Assembly (NCBI GenBank): GCA_965153355.1
Contig: OZ231126.1
Location: 72,912,001-72,976,000, forward strand
Source of the DNA: Flaccisagitta enflata
Taxonomy: Eukaryota > Chaetognatha > Sagittoidea > Aphragmophora
Length of the DNA stretch: 64,000 nt
Direction of reading: 5' to 3'
Positions 46,981 through 57,163 of the stretch are shown here, piece after piece. The notes under the pieces were generated by a model. The model ran no database searches, had not been told where the DNA came from, and saw only the letters and a list, made by a program, of their open reading frames with translations. Positions within the stretch are counted from its first letter, which is position 1. Each line of letters begins with the position of its first letter. A program made the position numbers and the translations under genes.

Positions 46981-47144
46981 AAATCCATGAATCTCATTTG
47001 CATATTGTGGTCAAATCGCGCGCAACTAGACCATCGAAATATGTACTAAAACTGTCATGGATTACTTCCTTAAGGTCTAAATCGTAATAAAAATCCCCAA
47101 TGGTAAAGGTGGAGGCAGTTTTCATCATTTCACTACAGCCTAAT

Positions 47145-47292
47145 GCACATGCACAATTGCACATGCACCATGACGGCATGGACCATGGCGGCATGCACCA
47201 TGACGGCATGCACATGCACATGCACCATGACGGCATGCACCATGACGGCATGCACCATGACGGCATGCACCATGACGGCAAGCACATGCGGC
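47145..47292 (+). repeat. 15-bp minisatellite ATGCACCATGACGGC
   Basis: About eight units, partly with GCACATGCACATG inserts. The unit length is a multiple of three, so one frame reads HHDGM repeatedly. It abuts the right end of the foldback, and the left end of that element carries a similar CACATGCGGCATGC. Confidence 0.85.
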
Positions 47293-47436
47293 ATGCAACA
47301 GATATTGGATTACAATACAGCAAAAATGAGGCCAAGGCCGGTAAAATCGAAGAACAATCATCGATTTAGACGGCCTTTTTTAGGAAACTTTTATAGTTCC
47401 CATAGACTAACCATATCTAAATTTGAATCAGAAGGC

Positions 47437-47441
<5 letters not shown>

Positions 47442-47467
<26 letters not shown>

Positions 47468-47554
47468 CAAAACAAAACAAAACAAAACAAAACAAAACAA
47501 AACAAAACAAAACAAAACAAATTAAAACAAAACAAATTAAAAAACAAAAAAAAA

Positions 47555-47585
<31 letters not shown>

Positions 47586-47671
47586 CAAAACAAAACAAAA
47601 CAAAACAAAACAAAACAAAACAAAACAAAACAAAACAAAACAAAACAAATTAAAACAAAACAAAACAAAAC
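47442..47671 (+). repeat. (AAAAC)n pentanucleotide array
   Basis: AAAAC units with AATTA and poly-A interruptions near 47520-47560 and 47648. It gives NKTKQ frames, which are artefacts. Confidence 0.95.
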
Positions 47672-48359
47672 AACAAAGTCATGGTAACAAACACAAAACT
47701 GAAGTAGGGCCATTTATCGAAAAAATGAAAGGATAAGCTCCAAATAGACCGATCGACCAAACCTACTGTCACACAACAACCAACCAACCAACCAACCAAC
47801 CACTTAACCAACTGACCGACCCATACAAGGAAGCAGTGACTCAAATGCGTAAGACAAAAAAATACCATAAAGACAAGGGGGAAAATAAAGAGAATTGGAT
47901 AGAATTGTTTTTATCTCCCGCTTTCGTTTGTTTACTCCCTCTTTTTTGCTTTTGTTTGTTTGATTGGAAAACAAAAGGTCTTTTTAGGTCGCTGCTGTTC
48001 GTTGCAGATGCCAAGTCTAGACCTCGCACATGATAAAATTTCAGTCAGTGTTCTTTTTTTCTTCTTTTTCTGTTTATTTTCTTATTCTATTTCTTTTTTG
48101 TCACGACCAACATGTGACAATTGCTTGTCACCCGTGACGGCCTGAAGGTGACTGACTGTCATGGAAACCTGGAGAGAGCGGCAACGATTTTCCATACTTC
48201 TATATGTCACAGATAAATGATGATAAAGGATGATATGGTAATGAATCCTCATGCTTCAATGTCACAGAAACAAGGCCAACTTTATGGTAAGATAAATCTC
48301 CCTTCAAACTTAGAAAACGTCTGACGTTTAACACATACTCTTTTAAATGTGATCTCCAC
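47672..48359. other. Unassigned sequence
   Basis: A CCAA run near 47778-47803 and CAAGGCCAACTTTATGGTAA at 48273, a possible stray hairpin-element end. No gene. Confidence 0.4.
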
Positions 48360-48414
48360 GTGCATTCGTTCAACGATCCACATGTCGCACCTTATAGGCC
48401 TACTTGGCCTTGTT
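48360..48414 (+). mobile_element. HB-3, right-end fragment
   Basis: GCATTCGTTCAACGATCCAC, ATGTCGCACCTTATAGGCCT and ACTTGGCCTTGTTTTTTTT. The hairpin half is absent, so it is truncated. Confidence 0.75.
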
Positions 48415-48513
48415 TTTTTTTTATTTGTCAGATTGAAGCGCCTCCAATTTTTGTGGGGAAGATAAATCAATGGCAGAGGGGGGGGGGTGGGAATCAAAAG
48501 CAACTAAACTCAG

Positions 48514-48763
48514 GGGGCGTTTCTAGTCAAAGACGATCGCGTTTTGAAAGGGCCACTTGGTCGCTCGCTACGTTCGTTTGCTCGCACCACTCACTCCGCT
48601 CCGCAGTGCTACGCTGGCTTTGCTTGCTCGCTCTGTTCACGGGCTTGCTCACTCACTTTGCTCACTCCCTTGTGGGACAGTTGAAATTCTTGAATATATG
48701 TTCACACTGTTATCGCGTTTCACGGGAGCAAACGCGTTCTTGGCAGTCACTAGAAACACGCCC
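48514..48763 (+). mobile_element. D-7, complete
   Basis: GGGGCGTTTCTAGTCAAAGA, CGATCGCGTTTTGAAAGGGC, GCCACTTGGTCGCTCGCTAC, CTTGTGGGACAGTTGAAATT, ATCGCGTTTCACGGGAGCAA and TCACTAGAAACACGCCC. The flanks show possible TCA on both sides (ACTCAGGGGG, CGCCCTCAATG), but other copies do not repeat this. Confidence 0.85.
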
Positions 48764-48920
48764 TCAATGATATACACCCCTGCATAAATGTAATCCTCGC
48801 CCTCTTATTTCTCTTTCTTTTCCCGTAACACGGACATGATTATGAATAAAAGGGTTTTAAATCCAATAAGAAGTTAAGTGATTGCTGGAAATAACCATGA
48901 AAGAATGAGAACAAAAGAGG

Positions 48921-48926
<6 letters not shown>

Positions 48927-48960
<34 letters not shown>

Positions 48961-49071
48961 GAAAAGAAAATTATTTTTTTATTTGTTAAGGCGTGAAGGA
49001 AAAGTCGTTTATCTGAATTAAGGCTGTTTCAGTGAACGAACAGAAAGGACGAGAGGGAAAAGGGACCAGAG

Positions 49072-49154
<83 letters not shown>

Positions 49155-49330
49155 AGAAACAGACAGAGAGAAAAGAGAGACAGACAGAAAGACAAACAAG
49201 AAGACAAACAGAGAGAAAGATGAGATGGAGGTAGAGAGACGCAGAGAGAGAGATAGCTACACACTCAGACACAGACACAGACACAGACACAGACACAGAC
49301 ACAGACACAGACAGACACAGAAACATAGAC
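48927..49330 (+). repeat. (GA)n arrays followed by (CAGACA)n
   Basis: GA at 48927-48953 and 49075-49151, mixed GA/ACAG to 49255, then CAGACA hexamers at 49266-49320. Confidence 0.92.
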
Positions 49331-49503
49331 ACAAATATAGACACAACATAAGCTGAGTAAGGCCCAGATGGATAGCCAGCTAGAGCTGTATGAGTGAAAC
49401 TTATTGTTTCTCCATCTCTACCTTAGTTTGAGTTTCCATTCCGATCGTATTTGCTCACACTTTTTCCCCTGAAGGGATAAAAGTAATCAATATCGTTATT
49501 ATC

Positions 49504-49688
49504 AATAGGGGGGGTCATACAGGGTTGTTTTTGGAAATTCCTTATGAGACTCTGGAATCTGGGGGTTCATTGAATGTAGAAAAGGATAGAAAAAAAATTG
49601 GGTAACCATGTCTTAAGGAAAAATAATCCATTTTCGATCAAAAATGAGGTATCAGATAGGCGAAAATTGCGAATTTATCATAACCATC
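49504..49688 (-). repeat. Dispersed repeat J, copy 2
   Basis: Aligns in reverse with 15829-16001: GGTCATACAGGGTTGTTTTT, GGAAATTCCTTATGAGACTC, AAAAATAATCCATTTTCGAT. Confidence 0.7.
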
Positions 49689-49840
49689 ACAATCTACGTA
49701 ATGAGCTGATCCTAATCGTCATCATCGCCTTTACGCGGGACCCAGCATGCAAGGCTTAGATGTATCGTCAGTGGCTGTGCGCTAAAAACTATCGCTTGAA
49801 GCGTTTTAACCTTATTCCTAATCTTTACCTGTCTCTTTTT

Positions 49841-50416
49841 GGGCAGCGGTCCCGAAGGAGACGTAGTCCTGTAGAACCCAGGGGGAATCTGTCCGTACGT
49901 CCGTACGTCCGTACGTCCGTACGTCCGTGCCCCCTGCCCCATCCTCAGGGCTTTGTCTCCTTTGGGGCCTATTCTGACCCAAATTCTGTTAAATAGCCCA
50001 AATCCAAGAAATATGGCCCAAATTTAAGGAAAATGGCCCAAATCCAAGCATAATGGCCCAAATCCAAGCAAAATGGCCTAAGTTTGGCTAGAAAACCCCA
50101 AATTTGATCTGAGGTTCACCATTTTGACCCCTATTTGACCTATATTGAGGCCTCAGATACCTAAGTTCTGACCAGATTTGGGCCATTTTGCTTGGATTTA
50201 GGCCATTGTGCTTGGAATCGGGCCATTTTGCTTAGATTTTGGCCATATTGCTTGGATTTGGGCTATTTAACAGAATTTGGGTCAGAATAGGCCCCAAAGG
50301 AGACAAAGCCCTGAGGATGGGGCAGGGGGGAACAGACAGATGGATGGATGGACGGACGGACGGAGAGATTCCCCCTGTGTTCTACAGGACTTCGTCTCCT
50401 TCGGAGCCGCTGCCCT
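49841..50416. mobile_element. PAL-12, almost entirely palindromic
   Basis: The arm GGGCAGCGGTCCCGAAGGAG, then CCTCAGGGCTTTGTCTCCTT and GGGGCCTATTCTGACCCAAA, is mirrored by TTTGGGTCAGAATAGGCCCC, AAGGAGACAAAGCCCTGAGG and CCTTCGGAGCCGCTGCCC. The inner AATGGCCCAAATCCAAGCAA units are also mirrored around about 50130. There is no extra terminus outside the arms. Non-coding. Confidence 0.88.
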
Positions 50417-50605
50417 GCTGCCTTTGGGCTGCTATTTGTTTTAGTTTTGTTTTTTTTTGCTTTTCTTTTCTATCTTCTTCGTGTTCTTCATCTCCCTTTC
50501 CTCCTTCTTCTTTTCTTTCTTTTTCCTCTGTCACATCTTTTTATGTGCCTCCTGTTGTTTGGTTGGTAAGTCGGTCGGTTATGTAAATGCTTCGCTTGTA
50601 TTACA
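50417..50605. other. Unassigned T-rich sequence
   Basis: No gene or family is seen. Confidence 0.4.
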
Positions 50606-50950
50606 CTCATTCATTCATTCATTCATTCATTCATTCATTCATTCATTCATTCATTCATTCATTCATTCATTCATTCATTCATTCATTCATTTATGCATCC
50701 ATTCATTCATTCATTCATTCATTCATTCATTCATTCATTCATTCATTCATTCATGCATTCATTCATTCATACATTCATGCATCCATTCATTCATTCAGTC
50801 ATTCATTCATTCATTCATTCATTGATTCATTCATTCATTCATTCATTCATTCATTCATTCATTCATTCATTCATTCATTCATTCATTCATTCATTCATTC
50901 ATTCATTCATTCATTCAGTCACGATTTCATATAGTCATTCATTCATTCAT
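50606..50950 (+). repeat. (ATTC)n array
   Basis: ATTC with ATGC, ATAC and AGTC variants. SFIHSFIH frames. Confidence 0.96.
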
Positions 50951-50984
50951 CAATTCAATAATTTATCCATCTATCAAAAATCAA

Positions 50985-51278
50985 CCTTCTTCCTCTTCTT
51001 CTTCTTGCTCTCATATTCTCCTTCTTTTTTTTTCTTTTTTTGCTTCTTCCTCCTCTTCTTCTCCTTTTTTTTCTTTTTCTCCTTCTTCTTCTTCTTCTTC
51101 TTCTTCTTCTTCTTCTTCTTCTTCTTCTTCTTCTTCTTCTTCTTCTTCTTCTTCTTCTTCTTTTTCTTCTTCATCCTTTTCATCATCATCTTCTTCTTCT
51201 TCTTCTTCTTTTTCTTTTTCTTTTTCTTTTTCTTTTTCTTTTTCTTTTTCTTTTTCTTTTTCTTCTTCTTCTTCTTCC

Positions 51279-51309
<31 letters not shown>

Positions 51310-51335
51310 CCTAATCCTTTTCATCATCTTCTTCT

Positions 51336-51394
<59 letters not shown>

Positions 51395-51545
51395 TTCTTC
51401 TTCTTCTTCTTCTTCTTCTTCTTCTTCTTCTTCTTTTTCTTCTTCATCCTTTTCATCATCATCTTCTTCTTCTTCTTCTTCTTTTTCTTTTTCTTTTTCT
51501 TTTTCTTTTTCTTTTTCTTCTTCTTCTTCTTCTTCTTCTTCTTCC

Positions 51546-51576
<31 letters not shown>

Positions 51577-51765
51577 CCTAATCCTTTTCATTATCTTCTT
51601 CTTCTTCTTCTTCTTCTTCTTCTTCTTCTTCTTCTTCTTCTTCTTCTTCTTCTTCTTCTTCTTCTTCTTCTTCTCCTTCTTCTTCTTTTTCTCTCTTTTT
51701 TCTTCTTCTTCTTCTTCTTCTTCTTCTTCTTCTCCTTCTTCTTCTTTTTCTTCTCCCTCTTCTTC
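50985..51765 (+). repeat. (CTT)n/(TTTTTC)n array with tandem block of about 270 bp
   Basis: TTTTTCTTCTTCATCCTTTT at 51161 and 51434, CTTCCACTTC near 51274 and 51541, and CCTAATCCTTTTCAT near 51310 and 51577 show two tandem copies. The 259- to 390-residue frames here are repeat translations. Confidence 0.93.
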
Positions 51766-51941
51766 AAACATGCGTTGTCAGTCATCACTTCCTCACTGCC
51801 ACTACCGCGTGAGATTTAACGTCATCTCGTTGCTTGCAATCGGCATTCTTCAATGCCGCAGGTGACTTCCGGAATTTCTTTCCATGCATATTTGCATGCA
51901 TTTTTTCGTAGCATTTTGCAAACAGCAGGTCGTTCAAGATA

Positions 51942-52292
51942 CAGTAGATCTCGTCTAGACTTGAGATAACGGGGACAAGCATTGTAGAAAAACGAATGAA
52001 GCTAGGGGAGTGATATTCAAAATATAGACTAATAAAGGGATGCTTTATTGCCCATGATAGTTGGTTGCCATGGAAACGTATTTCTATGTTTTTTTGCTAA
52101 AAACATGATATTTTGAGAAATTTTCTGAGAGAACGTTTTTTAAAATTGAATTTGCTAAAACTTTCCCACAGTATGTTCTGTAATTATGTCGCTCGTTTAG
52201 CGGTTGCTAGGGGTTGTATATTGCTCCCCTGGCTTCATTTATCTTTCTACAATGCTTGCCCCCGTTATCTCAAGTCTTGACGAGATCTACTG
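51942..52292. mobile_element. 351-bp TA-flanked MITE (CAGTAGATCTCG termini)
   Basis: Left CAGTAGATCTCGTCTAGACT, TGAGATAACGGGGACAAGCA and TTGTAGAAA. Right is the inverse, ending AAGTCTTGACGAGATCTACTG. Arms of about 85 bp are almost identical, and TA flanks both sides. The CAGT start fits pogo/Tigger- or mariner-like families. Interior AT-rich, no frame. Confidence 0.88.
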
Positions 52293-52652
<360 letters not shown>

Positions 52653-52892
52653 ATCGGAGGAGTGGGTGACGGTGTATTCTAGCAATTTCTTTTCGCCAAG
52701 TCAGCAAGAGTTTTGCTTGTCCTGATAGAGTTTGTTTGTTCAATACAAATTCGATTTCCCCAACAACAATACATGAAGGAATAAATACATGAATGAATTG
52801 AATAAATAGATACAGACGGAGAGGAAAATGCAATTTGCTCGCGTTGGGGATTTTTTTTTATTTTTTCGTCTCTCCGTGGGTGTCCATCACAC

Positions 52893-52898
52893 TTTCTC

Positions 52899-52942
<44 letters not shown>

Positions 52943-53115
52943 TGTTTCTTTGTTTCTTTGTTTCTTTGTTTCTTTCTTTATTTCTTTCTTTGTTTCTTTC
53001 TTTCTTTGTTTGTTTGTTTGTTTCTTTCTTTTTTTCTTTCTCTCTGTCTTTCTTTCTTTCCATCTTTCTTCCTTTCTTTCCATCTTTCTTCCTTTCTTTC
53101 TTTGTTTCTTTCTTC

Positions 53116-53147
<32 letters not shown>

Positions 53148-53148
53148 A
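52893..53148 (+). repeat. (TTTC)n array with TTTG variants
   Basis: TTTC units with TTTG and TTCC substitutions. F- and L-rich frames. Confidence 0.93.
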
Positions 53149-53352
53149 GAGATTATCATCTACAATTCTCAATTGCGCGACAATTAGCGTTATTGAATTT
53201 TTCCTCCATTCTCTGGTCAACCACTTTTCTCCCTCATTTCATCTTCATAGCCTCTGCCCCTTTCATCAAGTTCTTGGCCACCTACTATTAAAGTATTATT
53301 CTTCTTCCTTCTCCAGCGGGAAAAAAATGCTTTCACTCTTTTTCATTCGGTT

Positions 53353-53402
53353 TGTCTCTGTCTCTGTCTCTGTCTCTGTCTCTGTCTCTATCTCTGTATC
53401 TG

Positions 53403-53479
<77 letters not shown>

Positions 53480-53524
53480 GTCTCTCTGTCTCTCTGTCTC
53501 TCTGTCTCTCTCTCTCTGTCTCTG

Positions 53525-53581
<57 letters not shown>
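53353..53581 (+). repeat. (CTCTGT)/(CT)n array
   Basis: CTCTGT, CT and CTCTCTGT blocks alternate. Confidence 0.94.
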
Positions 53582-53585
<4 letters not shown>

Positions 53586-54050
53586 TGTGTTTTTGCGATA
53601 AACAACGATGAAGCGCCACCTTTGGACCTGTCTTTCATCATTCATCGCCGGAAAGAGGAGGAAAAGGAGAATGCTGGCGGGGGGGGGGTGGGGGGGAGGG
53701 TGGGGGCAGATGGGTAGCGATGGATGGGTGTTATGAAAATGAACCAGAGGAGATAGTGGTAAAGGGGAGGGAGCAGGAGGAGATGAAAAAGAAACGGGTT
53801 TCTTTTTGTTTTAAACGTTAAATGCTCCTTTGTGTCCATCTATGGGGCGCCTATCTTTTACCCATCTCTCTCTGTCACTCTCAGTTTGACTCGTTTCCTT
53901 TCTTCCTATCCGTCTGCCTGGCTGTCTGTCTGTCTCGGTAGCGTGAATTCTAAGAATTCTCGCCAGCATTAAACTCCCGTCCGTCTGTCTGTCCGTCGAT
54001 CTTTGTCATTACAAATGTCCGTCGTAATGCTTCTATTTCGAGTATGTATT
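53582..54050. other. Unassigned sequence
   Basis: A G-rich tract (GGGGGGGGTGGGGGGAGGGT) near 53681 and the small palindrome GAATTCTAAGAATTC near 53946. No gene. Confidence 0.45.
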
Positions 54051-54068
54051 TTCCGGAACGTTCCGGAA
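54051..54068. promoter_or_regulatory. Perfect four-unit heat-shock-element-like palindrome
   Basis: TTCCGGAACGTTCCGGAA has the pattern TTCnnGAAnnTTCnnGAA, four alternating nGAAn pentamers as bound by HSF trimers. The extended palindrome runs TTTCCGGAACG-TTCCGGAAA, allowing for flanks. No gene is visible downstream, so function is unproven. A chance or transposon-borne palindrome is the alternative. Confidence 0.5.
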
Positions 54069-54164
54069 ATTGATATCCTTTAGTTGCCTCAATCCATCTG
54101 TTTGTCGGTCTCATCATATCTGATTATTTATCTGTCTCTCTGTCTGTCCTTCTGTCAAGCACTC

Positions 54165-54211
54165 TATATGTCTCTCTCTCTGTGTCTCTCTGTCTCTCTC
54201 TGTCTCTGTCC

Positions 54212-54288
<77 letters not shown>

Positions 54289-54290
54289 CT
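54165..54290 (+). repeat. (CT)n array with CTGT lead-in
   Basis: CTCTGT units resolve into CT. Confidence 0.95.
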
Positions 54291-54520
54291 TTTTTTTCCC
54301 ATTCTTTATCATACATCTTCTTTGCTTGCTGGCCCCGTGTCGGTTTTGACCCCGTTCTGATTTGCAGTTGCATTTAATGGCTGCTTATCAGTTATCACTG
54401 GTTATATAGTGTTTTACTTCAAAACCGCATGAAATGTTTTTCTTTGCATTGCATTCCATTACTGCTTTTGGTGTTCATGAAACAATTGAAGCTTTGCAAC
54501 ATTTGCACCACCGACGAACG

Positions 54521-54634
<114 letters not shown>

Positions 54635-54665
54635 GAGTGACATAAAACATGCATGAGCATTCCAC

Positions 54666-54666
<1 letters not shown>

Positions 54667-54747
<81 letters not shown>

Positions 54748-54748
54748 G
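54667..54748 (+). repeat. (GAAA)n array
   Basis: About 20 GAAA units; ends 30 bp before HA-13. Confidence 0.95.
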
Positions 54749-54778
54749 ATAACTAAAAAAAGGAGGGAGCAGGAAAAA

Positions 54779-54922
54779 CAAGGCCGGATACACGCCTTCT
54801 CAGTCGCGGACAGTTGGGCAGGGGCAGCAATGCAAAGAAAGAAAAAACACTTGTAGTTCAGGATCGTGAAGAATAGACGTACCGACCGCCACAGCAAGGT
54901 ATAGAGTCGCGTTTCTGCGACT
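54779..54922 (-). mobile_element. HA-13, short HA variant
   Basis: CAAGGCCGGATACACGCCTT, CTCAGTCGCGGACAGTTGGG, CAGCAATGCAAAGAAAG, GTACCGACCGCCACAGCAAG and hairpin AGTCGC-GTTTCT-GCGACT. It has a minimal tandem core and a distinct middle shared with 24635. Confidence 0.78.
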
Positions 54923-55046
54923 AAAAACACAAAAGAAAATCGGAATGAAATGAATAAGAAAGGCTCCCCTCGACCACCTTGGAGCGTCCGGGGCTGAGCG
55001 TGTTTTCTCTGAGAAATAAGTTTGGTTTGATTTTCGACCGCCAGGA

Positions 55047-55089
<43 letters not shown>

Positions 55090-55200
55090 GACCACCAGGA
55101 GTGCGCCTGGCAGTAATGATTTCCGTTTCATTTTTCTTTCCTCCTTGTCTTTCCTTTCTTTCTGCCAGACATCGGCCCACAACTCACAAGAAAAAATACT
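54923..55200. other. Unassigned sequence with short (CT)n
   Basis: CT run 55049-55087. No gene. Confidence 0.45.
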
Positions 55201-55204
55201 TTTT

Positions 55205-55290
55205 AGCATTTTTCTTACACTTTTTACACTTCTTACACTTTTTACACTTCTTACACTTTTTACACTTCTTACACTTCTTACACTTCCTTA
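55205..55290 (+). repeat. TTACACTTYT minisatellite
   Basis: Eight units alternating TTACACTTTT and TTACACTTCT give an FLHFLH frame. Confidence 0.88.
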
Positions 55291-55417
55291 TCGTTTATAA
55301 GACTGCAAATTGAGAATCTTAAAGATATTCTGTCAAGCCGTAAAAGCTGTAAGAGTCCGTGTATCTAAAACAAAACTAACGTGTGTCCGTCATATCAATG
55401 ATATCACGTTTGACTAT

Positions 55418-55637
55418 GGGAGTGTTTCTAGTGTCGATAACAATCGCAATCATTGCTGTAAATTGCGCTCACAATGTCAATATATATTTCTAGATTTCAA
55501 AATCCAATGAAAAAGTCAGTGAAGTAAGCGATCTTGTGAACGGAACACAGTAAGGCAGAGTGCTGCGGAGCAAGTGAACGAAGTGGACGGTGCGAGCGAA
55601 TGAACGTAGCGAGCGACCGAGTGGCCCGTCAATAGGC
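55418..55637 (-). mobile_element. D-8, reverse copy
   Basis: GAGTGTTTCTAGTGTCGATA, ACAATCGCAATCATTGCTGT, GAAGTAAGCGATCTTGTGAA, GTAGCGAGCGACCGAGTGGC and CCGTCAATAGG. The left TIR is partly lost. Confidence 0.78.
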
Positions 55638-55953
55638 TGGTTACCTGAAGGGTGAATTTGGCTCAAAATTTAAAATTCCTCCGCCATCTAACCATACATT
55701 CTAAGCGGCATTTGGGCAGTAAGACAGACAAGCAGAGGTCGGTATTTGATCAAGAAACCCGCACGGCAACACAATGGTAAAGTATATGAAAGCAATTTTA
55801 CGCCCATTGTAACTCTATAGTGTTGCCGTGCGGGTTTTCTTTTCAGATACCAATCTCCGCTTGCCTCAATTCCTTTTTAAATATGACGTAGAGTGTATGG
55901 TTATTTGGCTGAGGCGTTCTGAAATTTGACCACATTTGACCCTCCAGGTAGCC
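55638..55953. mobile_element. 316-bp foldback element
   Basis: The left arm GGTTACCTGAAGGGTGAATT, TAACCATACATTCTAAGCGG and AACCCGCACGGCAACACAAT opposes TGTTGCCGTGCGGGTTTTCT, GTAGAGTGTATGGTTATTTG and GACCCTCCAGGTAGCC. Arms are about 140 bp. The innermost CCCGCACGGCAACAC stem is perfect. No clear target duplication. Confidence 0.8.
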
Positions 55954-56652
55954 GCCCTACCCGTCAAAACGGGATCAACGCCATCAAATTCTTTATCCAA
56001 CATCTGAATTCCAAATTCATTCTAAAAAAGGGTTATTCGTACTTGCAGAGCTTATATGGAGTAAAGGCTAAAACAAAGGAACCGTTGTCAAATACTAGGA
56101 AGGAATTTCCTTTCCTTTCCTTTCCTTTCCCTTCCTTTCCCCTCTCTCTCTCTCTCTCTCTCTCTCGCTCTCGCTCTGCTTTTTTTCTCTCATTGCCCCA
56201 GACGAAAAAGAGAGAAATGAGAAGAAAGTCAGGTTAAACCAAGAAACAGGGAGAATTTTGTGATTTATCTTGCTTGAGAATTCCATTCTCTCGTCTGGAC
56301 ACAAAAACTGTTTGACCCCACCTTGTTGATATTCAAGAAATGCATTTGAATGTTTAGCATACTTAAGAATACTCACTTCTTAGATTTTTTTCACTTATTG
56401 CGTGCATGTAAGTTTGTCTCTTTCGTTTTTGAATCGGTCCGGTTTTTTTTCAGGCTGTGTCTGTCGTTTCATGCATTGTTTATGCCTATGACTAATAAAC
56501 TATGCATTTCTTATGCCTTTCACAAATAAACTATCGGGTGCACAACCTTTGCCCTCCTAAGTACTATGGTTCTCAGCAAAAGAATTCTTTAAAATGCCAT
56601 CTTGCGACGTATGCCAGTCCTTTTCCTAAGTTATTCTACCAAGTATCGGTAA
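55954..56652. other. Unassigned sequence with short TTTCC and CT runs
   Basis: TTTCC units near 56106-56140 and CT 56143-56165. No gene. Confidence 0.45.
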
Positions 56653-57163
56653 ACAAGTCATCCAAGGATCGCACATGGTCAGCGGTACCCAATTCCCTGC
56701 TTGGAGTGATTAGCTGAAGAGAGAAGTGGAGTGAGAGCAGGGCAGGACACAGTAGGACACAGGGGTGAATTTCCATACGTCCTGAGAGGGCATATTTGAG
56801 GCCAAAGGAGCAGTTTTCTATGATATTCAATGGGACTTTTGCATTTTCTCAATTCTTTGTCATGCTGCCATGTTATTCAATGGGAATTTCAAATTGTTTC
56901 CCTTTTTCATCAATTTTCCATGTTATTCAATGGGAAATATGCATTTTTTTACTTTTTTTATAAGATTTCCATGTTATTCAATGGGAAGTTTGTATTTTAT
57001 CAATTATCCATGTTATTCAATGGGAATTTGAGGTTTGAGGAGCTTTGGGGGGGGGACGGAAGGATGGACGGAAGGATGGACAGAAGGATGGAAGGACAGA
57101 CATATGGAAATTCACCCCTGTGTCCTACAGGACATCGGCTCTTTGGGGCCGCTGCCCAAAAAG
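56653..57163 (+). mobile_element. PAL-13, with CCATGTTATTCAATGG repeats
   Basis: ACAAGTCATCCAAGGATCGC, GGTCAGCGGTACCCAATTCC and GTGGAGTGAGAGCAGGGCA, then a damaged left arm (GCGGCCCC lost, GGACACAGGGGTGAATTTCC kept). Six units of TTCCATGTTATTCAATGGGA follow, then GGATGGACGGAAGG and a right arm to GGGGCCGCTGCCCAAAAAG. It shares unit type with PAL-6. Confidence 0.83.

Larger units (their letters stand above)
43452..47144. mobile_element. 3.7-kb foldback element hosting other insertions
   Basis: Left CATTAGGCTGTAGTTGAAAG and right TTTCACTACAGCCTAATG are inverted ends. Matching blocks inside include TTGGGGATTTTTAT, GGTCTAGTTGCGCGCGATTT, GACCACAATATGCAAATGAG, and farther in CTCAAAATGACCAAAAATGG opposite GGTCATTTATGACTGTTTTG. 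It contains a (GGA)n patch, a 424-bp TA MITE, HF-1 and PAL-11. No coding frame is conserved. It is probably a nested composite. Confidence 0.78.

Noticed and set aside
47157-47292. Regular short repeats that might be a CRISPR array
   Set aside because: The unit is 15 bp with no unique spacers of constant length. The same holds for the PAL minisatellites.
48514-48763. 3-bp TCA target duplication for D elements
   Set aside because: Seen around D-7 only; D-1 and D-9 flanks do not show it, so the target rule stays open.
50693-51865. 390-residue open frame
   Set aside because: It translates (ATTC)n and (CTT)n arrays. No domain, and the opposite strand is open too.
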